A stretch of 5,143 nucleotides of DNA from an uncultured Moraxellaceae bacterium. Its GTDB lineage: Bacteria > Pseudomonadota > Gammaproteobacteria > Pseudomonadales > Moraxellaceae. Numbering within the stretch: the stretch's first letter is position 1; each line of letters opens with the position of its first letter. Where the stretch lies: NCBI GenBank assembly GCA_937952925.1, contig CALFYA010000064.1, positions 1 through 5,143 of the forward strand. The letters are read 5' to 3'. A program made the position numbers and the translations under genes. Below the pieces are notes generated by a model. That model was given only the letters and a program-made list of their open reading frames with translations. It made no database searches and was not told the origin of the DNA. Below are positions 1 through 3,924 of the stretch, piece by piece.

Positions 1-802
1 GTAGCAAATCGCGCATATTGTCGTAGATGCCATGATCTTGCCGATTTAGGGCGGTAAAAAACGAACGGTCAGCCTCATTGAGAAACAACGGATCAAGCGC
101 AGCGGCTTGTAACCCTGGATAGAGCAAGAGCTGCAAGACTGGTGGTGTCACCGCCAAATCACGCAGTGCCTGACAGGTGGCTAGTGCGAGGGTGGCACCG
201 GAGCTGTCGCCGCCAATCATCCAATGCTGAGGATCCGCATGCAACAGATCACTATGCTGTAACACCCATTGCCAGCTTTCGACACTGTCGTGCAAGGCAG
301 CCGGAAAGTCATATTGGGGGGAGAGGCGATAATCAAGCGCCAACACCTGAACGCCTGCATGCGCACATAGCAAACGGCAAATGCTGTCATGGGTATCCAA
401 ATCACCCATCACAAAGCCACCCCCATGCAAAAACAACAAGGTGGGCAGTGGCTCTACCGAATCAAAAGGCTGATATAAACGCGCTGGCAATTGGCGGTCG
501 GGCAATTCAATGGTGAAATCTTCGTGATGAAAAATATCGAGCGGTTGACCGGCCATCATCAGCATTAGATTGCGAAAACGTCGCCGTGAGCGCTCAAGTT
601 CATCGGAAGCACGCGGATTAAAGCACGGTTGCTCATCCATCAGGCTATACAGCAATTGAAGTTGACTACTCAAGGTACGATCCGCCTGACGAATCGGACT
701 TCCGCCGGCCAACATCAATTGAAGACGGCTAGGCAGTTGACCGAGCAATTGTGTGGACACCTGTTGAAAGCGCTCTTTAAAGCTAAACACAGCCACGGTC
801 AT
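1..802 (-). CDS. Alpha/beta hydrolase, HSL-family carboxylesterase (3' end outside window)
   Basis: Reading leftward from ATG at 802-800 gives 267 codons with no stop before the window edge, so the C-terminus is missing. Residues 126-130 are HGGGF, the oxyanion-hole motif of the hormone-sensitive-lipase (bacterial family IV) esterases. It continues as VMGDLDTHDS, as is usual for this family. DYRLSP is at 157-162, and GDSSG at 198-202 places the nucleophile at Ser200. The catalytic Asp and His, normally in the last third of a protein of about 310-350 residues, should lie past the edge. There is no signal peptide, so the enzyme is probably cytoplasmic and hydrolyses short to medium acyl esters; the natural substrate cannot be told. 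The start is supported by AAGGAGA at 815-809, six bases upstream. It is divergent from a TetR gene whose likely operators lie in its promoter. The family call is firm; the specific role is inference. Confidence 0.93.
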   Translation of the reverse strand, partial: MTVAVFSFKERFQQVSTQLLGQLPSRLQLMLAGGSPIRQADRTLSSQLQLLYSLMDEQPCFNPRASDELERSRRRFRNLMLMMAGQPLDIFHHEDFTIELPDRQLPARLYQPFDSVEPLPTLLFLHGGGFVMGDLDTHDSICRLLCAHAGVQVLALDYRLSPQYDFPAALHDSVESWQWVLQHSDLLHADPQHWMIGGDSSGATLALATCQALRDLAVTPPVLQLLLYPGLQAAALDPLFLNEADRSFFTALNRQDHGIYDNMRDLL

Positions 803-808
803 GATTGA

Positions 809-825
809 TCTCCTTGAACAGGAGA
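809..825 (-). promoter_or_regulatory. Shine-Dalgarno site enclosed in a perfect hairpin (hydrolase mRNA)
   Basis: On the minus-strand transcript the strong ribosome site AGGAGA (814-809) is exactly complementary to UCUCCU (825-820), with a five-base loop between them. The whole Shine-Dalgarno core would be paired, six bases before the ATG. A six-base-pair stem with this loop is modest in stability, so it could open with temperature, ribosome binding or ligand. The complementarity is seen directly; a regulatory function is inference. Confidence 0.5.
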
Positions 826-895
826 ACGCAATGGTTCGACTCCAAACCCAAAAATCGCGAGGTGCATCGTGGATCACTCCAGTCGTTTTTGTTGC

Positions 896-949
896 TTTGA
901 CAGGCCGTTGTCGATTTTGAATGTCAAAATTTTTTGCCTAGACATCGAC
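896..949 (-). promoter_or_regulatory. Foldable segment of the hydrolase 5' leader with competing stems
   Basis: Three inverted repeats overlap here: ATTTTGA (914-920) with TCAAAAT (924-930) around a three-base loop; TTTGACA (896-902) with TGTCAAA (922-928); and GTCGAT (910-915) with ATCGAC (944-949). The first two share bases 924-928 and cannot form together, so the RNA has alternative folds. If transcription of the hydrolase starts near 1005, this segment lies in a leader of about 200 bases. I recognise no known riboswitch family. The pairing is visible; any switching is speculative. Confidence 0.3.
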
Positions 950-983
950 TTCGGGCTTGCCGCACATTTTGTTTCGCGTTTTG

Positions 984-1001
984 TGGTACGATGATGTACC
1001 A
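984..1001. promoter_or_regulatory. Operator 1, probable TetR-family binding site
   Basis: This is a perfect palindrome, TGGTAC-GATGAT-GTACCA, with 6-bp arms and a 6-bp centre. The same arms and spacing recur at 1016-1033, a 32-bp offset or about three helical turns, so two dimers would sit on the same face of the DNA. It lies just downstream of the predicted minus-strand transcription start, so a bound repressor would block the hydrolase. The adjacent tetR gene is the obvious source of the binding protein, by the usual divergent TetR arrangement. Confidence 0.8.
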
Positions 1002-1007
1002 ACTGAG

Positions 1008-1016
1008 TGCTAGTAT
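1008..1016 (+). promoter_or_regulatory. Predicted extended -10 promoter of the tetR gene
   Basis: TGCTAGTAT matches the extended -10 form (TGn plus a TATAAT-like hexamer). No convincing -35 lies 16-18 bases upstream, which the TGn motif can partly compensate for. Transcription would start near 1023, inside operator 2, giving negative autoregulation and a leader of about 50 bases. The hexamer overlaps the minus-strand -10 almost completely, so the two polymerases would also exclude each other. Confidence 0.45.
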
Positions 1017-1040
1017 GGTACGGTCATGTACCATTGGCAA
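1012..1040 (-). promoter_or_regulatory. Predicted sigma-70 promoter of the hydrolase gene
   Basis: On the minus strand TTGCCA (1040-1035) is a five-of-six match to the -35 consensus. CATACT (1017-1012) is a four-of-six match to the -10, and the spacer is exactly 17 bases. Operator 2 occupies nearly the whole spacer and operator 1 begins a few bases after the expected start near 1005. The resulting leader is about 200 bases. A second -35-like TTGACA at 927-922 has no acceptable -10. Confidence 0.6.
1016..1033. promoter_or_regulatory. Operator 2, probable TetR-family binding site
   Basis: The second copy is TGGTAC-GGTCAT-GTACCA. One further complementary pair (A1015, T1034) extends the arms to seven. 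It fills the spacer of the predicted minus-strand promoter and abuts the -10 of the predicted plus-strand promoter, so one bound dimer could repress both directions. Its six-base centre differs from operator 1 at two positions while the arms are identical, as expected when the arms are what the protein reads. Confidence 0.82.
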
Positions 1041-1072
1041 GAGCCAGCACAAAAAAATTTTAGGACGAAAGG

Positions 1073-1690
1073 ATGTCGACAGACCATTGCAACCCTCATC
1101 GACAGCGGTTGCTTGTCGCAATGGCGGAAGTCATTACACAAAAAGGCTATGCGGCCACCACAGTCGCTGATGTAGTCGCTGCTGCGCGGGTGTCTAGACG
1201 CACCTTCTATGAGCATTTTGCAGACAAACAAGCCTGTTTTTTGCAGTGTTATCATGAGACGAGCCAGCAAACCTTGCAGAGTGTCTATCAAGCTTTGCAA
1301 GATCCTCAGCATCTGTCTTTAGATTGGCGACAGCAGCTGAGCCTTGGCGTGCGGGTGTTTTTGCAATGTATGCAAGCACAGCCCGAATATATGCGGATTT
1401 TGTATATCGAAAGCTTGTTGGCCGGTGCAGAAGGATTACGGGTTCGCCGGCAAGTGTTGAGCCAGTTTTCCCAAATTTTGGTGATGATTATGGAAGTCGT
1501 CAAGCAACAGTATCCACAGTTGCAATCGTTGCCCTTGCTCACCTCGATGGGATTGGTGGGGGCGATTAACGAGTTATTACTTCAAGCATTTGAGCAAGGC
1601 CAATATGATGATTTGATGAGTCTAGCAGAACCGATTGAACAGTTAGTATGTGGGGTGATGTTTGCCTTATTTCGGGTGGTGCCAGCATGA
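1073..1690 (+). CDS. TetR/AcrR-family transcriptional repressor
   Basis: The 205-residue length is typical of the family. The N-terminal part (about residues 8-58) is a TetR DNA-binding domain. The helix-turn-helix spans about 29-48: TTVADVVAAARVSRRTFYEHF, closing with the family's hallmark YEHFADKQACF. The remaining all-helical part (about 65-200) is the effector-binding and dimerisation domain, which is too divergent for me to name a ligand. The ATG at 1073 is preceded by AGGA at 1062-1065 with seven bases between. Two identical-armed palindromes upstream are its likely operators, controlling both itself and the divergent esterase. The gene is followed after 132 bp by a same-strand sensor kinase, with no clear terminator between them. 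The family call is very secure; the regulated genes are inferred from position. Confidence 0.95.
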   Translation: MSTDHCNPHRQRLLVAMAEVITQKGYAATTVADVVAAARVSRRTFYEHFADKQACFLQCYHETSQQTLQSVYQALQDPQHLSLDWRQQLSLGVRVFLQCMQAQPEYMRILYIESLLAGAEGLRVRRQVLSQFSQILVMIMEVVKQQYPQLQSLPLLTSMGLVGAINELLLQAFEQGQYDDLMSLAEPIEQLVCGVMFALFRVVPA

Positions 1691-1822
1691 TCAATTATCG
1701 GAAAATCTTAATATATTCAGTATTGACTGTGGTAAAAATCAGCCATGAGATGGATGGATAGATAGCCGCCCCAACATCAGACCGTGTAAGATTGTACATG
1801 ATCTTGTGGATGGAGCACGCGG
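1691..1822 (+). other. Short non-coding gap between tetR and the kinase gene
   Basis: I see no intrinsic terminator (no GC-rich stem followed by a T-run), so read-through from tetR is possible. TTGACT at 1723-1728 resembles a -35, but no good -10 follows at the right distance. TAAGAT at 1787-1792 is a possible -10 without a -35. Bases 1749-1764 are a four-unit GATG/GATA run. The kinase Shine-Dalgarno GGAG is at 1812-1815, seven bases before its ATG. Confidence 0.5.
1792..1803 (-). promoter_or_regulatory. Possible half-operator for the TetR protein upstream of the kinase
   Basis: Read on the minus strand, GATCATGTACAA matches 10 of 12 bases of the right part of operator 2 (GGTCATGTACCA), including the block TCATGTAC. 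The left arm is not conserved: over the full 18 bp only 11 positions agree. It ends about 20 bases before the kinase ATG. The similarity is visible, but chance is a real alternative for a site this short. Confidence 0.2.
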
Positions 1823-3637
1823 ATGCGGCTCTGGATTCTCTGGCTGATGGTGGTGTGGATGGTTCCTGCGTATGCAGAAACCATCACGTTGACCCACGCC
1901 CAAACCTTACAGCAGGGTCAATGGCAACCCATTTTGCTGCCCGACAATTGGGAGCAGTCTCAGCCCACACAGGGCGGTGAGCGTTGGTATCGTGCGACCC
2001 TTGATCTCAAGCAAAACCATCAACTCAAAGGGATTTTTATCCAGCGAGCCTGTAATCAAGTGACGGTGTATGCCAATGGGGTGTTGCTGTGGCAACCCTC
2101 GGGGGCAACCACCGGCAAACAAGTGCAGCGTTTTTGTCATTATCCCATCTTGGTCAGTTGGCCAACCGCCCTACAGCGACAAGGACAAAATACACTGTCG
2201 TTTCGCGTGTATAGCGAGCCTGCCACACATATTACCAGTATGCAGCGGGTGGGCTATTTATCTGATATTCAAGTCAGTGATTGGCCACGCGCCATTGATC
2301 ATTTTCAATATGAAAATTTAATTCGCATTCGGATGTCCTTTTTTATTGCTTCGGTGTTTGGCATTTCAGGGCTGATGATTTTATGGCTCTGGTGGCGGCA
2401 TCAGCGCGAGCGGCTGTATTTATATTTTGGTTTGTTGCAAGTGCTGGGCGGGATAGGGGTCGCTCGGATTTTTGTATTACAACCCATCATCAGTAATGAG
2501 GTGATGGAGCGTGGGATTCTGGCGATTGCCCTATTGTTGACCTTGGTGTTTACTGGTTTAGTTGAAGAATATATCGAATGGTATCGACCGTGGCATCGAC
2601 GTCTGCGGCGTATCTTGGCGGTGGTGTTTGTATTGGCCGCGCTACTGTTGCCCGCAGCATGGCTGTTGATCGGCTCCAAGGTACTGTATGCGCTCGCGAT
2701 GCTGTTATTGCTGGAGATGCTGTGTGGTGGCTTGTATGCCCTGTGGCGTCAGGGGCATTCATTGCAACGGCAAGTGTTTGCGGTCATGGTGGCTGTCGTG
2801 GTGGGGGTCACCTTGCATGATTATTTGGTGCAGGCGGAAATTCTAACCTATATCGATAGACCTTTGATTCAGGTGGTGATGCCGATCTTGGTGTTGTTTT
2901 TGCTGATGCATTTGATTAGCCGCTACGCCTTAGCCCTCAAAACTGCTGAAGCCAGTCAGCAAGAGCTTGAGCAGCGGGTTGAGCTAATTAGCCGTGAAAT
3001 TGAGCATAGCTATCAGATTACCACCGCTCAACAACAACAGCTGGCCGCGCAAGCGGAGCGTGAGCGGATTGCGCGCGATTTGCACGATGATTTGGGTGCA
3101 CGTTTGTTGACCTTGATGCACAGTGCGGATATGTCCACGAGTCTGTCAGCACGGGAAGCATTGGCCGATTTACGCTTATTGATCAATGAGCTGAACACTC
3201 AGCAAGATAGCTCTCTTGAAGATATTTTGGCCGCGTGTCGAGCAGAAACGGCACAGCGCTGTGAGGTGGCCGCACGCCGCCTACATTGGCAGCAAGCGGA
3301 GTTATCCGATCAGCCGATTGCTGCACGGCAGGCCATTACCCTTGCACGGCTGTGTCGTGAAGCGATCACCAATATCCTCAAGCATACCCAAACGGGTGCG
3401 ATAGAGGTGGCGATTGTGGCAGATGAGCTGTGTTTGACCATCTGTATTGATGATGAAGAACCCTGTAGTTCGGTGGAGGGTTGGCATAAAGGCGTGGGCA
3501 TGCTCAGTATGCAGCAGCGTAGTGAGCAGTTGCAGGCCTGTTTGTCTTGGCAAGATTTACGTGATGATATGGGTGGTAAGTCTGGAACACGGGTGTGTAT
3601 CCGCGTGCCGTGGCGGGCGTTTGTGGTGCAGGGTTGA
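1823..3637 (+). CDS. Membrane sensor histidine kinase, 7TM with periplasmic beta domain, HisKA_3 type
   Basis: The protein has 604 residues. Residues 1-18 form a Sec signal peptide ending AYA|ET. Residues 19-168 look like a periplasmic jellyroll of the 7TMR-DISM or carbohydrate-binding kind (WYRATLDL, VTVYANGVLLW), with Cys77 and Cys105 able to pair. Seven hydrophobic segments follow (about 172-191, 197-216, 232-250, 263-283, 286-308, 318-337, 348-366), then a Gln-rich coiled coil (373-418). The phosphoacceptor is His421 in RIARDLHDDLGARL, the HisKA_3 motif of NarX/DesK-like kinases. The ATP-binding domain has its N-box at REAITNILKH (Asn517) and a G2 region at GVGMLSMQQR (557-566). The G1 box reads IDDEEP, lacking the usual DxGxG glycines. 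GGAG seven bases before the ATG and the signal peptide support the start. Such kinases normally phosphorylate a LuxR-type regulator, but none is beside it. The sensed signal is unknown. Confidence 0.92.
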   Translation: MRLWILWLMVVWMVPAYAETITLTHAQTLQQGQWQPILLPDNWEQSQPTQGGERWYRATLDLKQNHQLKGIFIQRACNQVTVYANGVLLWQPSGATTGKQVQRFCHYPILVSWPTALQRQGQNTLSFRVYSEPATHITSMQRVGYLSDIQVSDWPRAIDHFQYENLIRIRMSFFIASVFGISGLMILWLWWRHQRERLYLYFGLLQVLGGIGVARIFVLQPIISNEVMERGILAIALLLTLVFTGLVEEYIEWYRPWHRRLRRILAVVFVLAALLLPAAWLLIGSKVLYALAMLLLLEMLCGGLYALWRQGHSLQRQVFAVMVAVVVGVTLHDYLVQAEILTYIDRPLIQVVMPILVLFLLMHLISRYALALKTAEASQQELEQRVELISREIEHSYQITTAQQQQLAAQAERERIARDLHDDLGARLLTLMHSADMSTSLSAREALADLRLLINELNTQQDSSLEDILAACRAETAQRCEVAARRLHWQQAELSDQPIAARQAITLARLCREAITNILKHTQTGAIEVAIVADELCLTICIDDEEPCSSVEGWHKGVGMLSMQQRSEQLQACLSWQDLRDDMGGKSGTRVCIRVPWRAFVVQG

Positions 3638-3688
3638 GCGGATGCGCAGAATAAACGCTGTGCTTTGTGGTGTGAACAGCCTGTTGTC

Positions 3689-3721
3689 AAAAAACAGCAA
3701 CCTTCTCGCAGCACAGTTGCT
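3689..3721 (-). terminator. Weak candidate intrinsic terminator, minus strand
   Basis: On the minus strand AGCAAC (3721-3716) pairs with GTTGCT (3701-3696) across a 14-base loop. One G and then six T (3694-3689) follow. Stem plus U-tract is the form of a rho-independent terminator, but the stem is short and the loop long. It is about 200 bases beyond the minus-strand stop codon, so it could serve as a backup stop for that transcript. Confidence 0.3.
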
Positions 3722-3723
3722 TG

Positions 3724-3802
3724 CCTTGTGATACGGCAAATGAGGCATATCTGCCGCAACATGTAGCAAAGCGTAGTGGCTTTGCTTCACCGTATCTCAG
3801 GG
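3724..3802. repeat. Imperfect inverted repeat enclosing inner hairpins
   Basis: Outer arms 3724-3736 and 3790-3802 pair at 12 of 13 positions, counting one G-T pair and one T-T mismatch, with GATACGG/CCGTATC perfect. Inside, AGCAAAGC (3765-3772) pairs perfectly with GCTTTGCT (3779-3786) over a six-base loop. CGGCA (3734-3738) and TGCCG (3752-3756) form a further hairpin that competes with the base of the outer stem. The result is a branched fold. I cannot assign it to a known RNA family or repeat class. Confidence 0.5.
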
Positions 3803-3806
3803 ACAT

Positions 3807-3891
3807 GACGATTTTTTGCGACTACGTCACATCTTGTTTGCTAAGAACAACTAAACAAACAAGATGCGCCTGATCTGGTCTAAAAATCGTC
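3807..3891. repeat. Long-range 10-bp inverted repeat enclosing an 11-bp one
   Basis: GACGATTTTT (3807-3816) is the exact reverse complement of AAAAATCGTC (3882-3891). Between them lies the perfect 11-bp pair at 3830-3840 and 3856-3866. The two are concentric, with 13 and 15 unpaired bases on the two sides, so a single long interrupted stem or cruciform could form. Neither arm pair is directly followed by a clean T-run on both strands, so a simple bidirectional terminator explains it only partly. Confidence 0.5.
3830..3866. repeat. Perfect 11-bp inverted repeat (hairpin)
   Basis: CATCTTGTTTG (3830-3840) and CAAACAAGATG (3856-3866) are exact reverse complements separated by 15 bases. It could be a 3'-end stabilising hairpin, a protein-binding palindrome, or the core of a larger repeat. 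There is no U-tract after it on either strand. Confidence 0.7.
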
Positions 3892-3905
3892 GTCTATGAG
3901 ACGAT
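3882..3905 (-). terminator. Candidate intrinsic terminator of the minus-strand repetitive-protein gene
   Basis: On the minus strand TCGTCT (3904-3899) pairs with AGACGA (3895-3890) over a three-base loop. Three bases later there are five T (3886-3882). An alternative register, ATCGT/ACGAT (3905-3901 with 3890-3886), brings the stem directly onto the T-run. It starts about 20 bases after the stop codon at 3925, the normal place for a terminator. The stem is short, so termination may be inefficient. The T-run also belongs to the long-range pair at 3807-3891. Confidence 0.4.
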
Positions 3906-3924
3906 CACAGCTGAAAAATAGACC

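Larger units (their letters stand above)
3638..3924. other. Non-coding convergent region rich in inverted repeats
   Basis: This gap of 287 bp separates the convergent kinase and repetitive-protein genes. I see no credible coding sequence in it. It is unusually dense in complementary segments: CTGTGCT/AGCACAG (3658-3664, 3710-3716), a composite stem at 3724-3802, a nested pair at 3807-3891, and two weak minus-strand terminator candidates. No strong plus-strand terminator for the kinase is evident. The nearest T-run, TTTTTT at 3812-3817, follows the composite stem by nine bases. Confidence 0.6.

Noticed and set aside
142..516. Plus-strand open frame of 124 codons opposite the hydrolase
   Set aside because: The minus strand here encodes the conserved HGGGF and GDSSG motifs. 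The plus frame has a low-quality composition rich in His, Pro and Arg and no start signal.
899..927. TTGACA on the minus strand (927-922) as the esterase -35
   Set aside because: The hexamers 16-18 bases on (GCCTGT, CCTGTC, CTGTCA) do not resemble a -10, and the promoter at 1012-1040 is clearly better.
914..935. AT-rich hairpin followed by a T-run, looking like a plus-strand terminator
   Set aside because: No plus-strand transcript is expected to end here, since the hydrolase reads the other way. The stem has a single G-C pair per arm. It is better treated as part of the hydrolase leader.
1723..1751. TTGACT as -35 of a dedicated kinase promoter
   Set aside because: The best -10 at a proper distance (TGAGAT) matches only three of six positions, too weak to list as a promoter.
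1749..1764. GATG GATG GATA GATA tetranucleotide run as a phase-variation repeat
   Set aside because: Only four imperfect units in a non-coding gap. Slippage-prone tracts are longer and more uniform.
3638..3924. Possible integron attC site or mobile-element end in the inverted-repeat region
   Set aside because: No integrase, cassette structure, matching R'/R'' core sites in the right arrangement, transposase or target-site duplication is visible.
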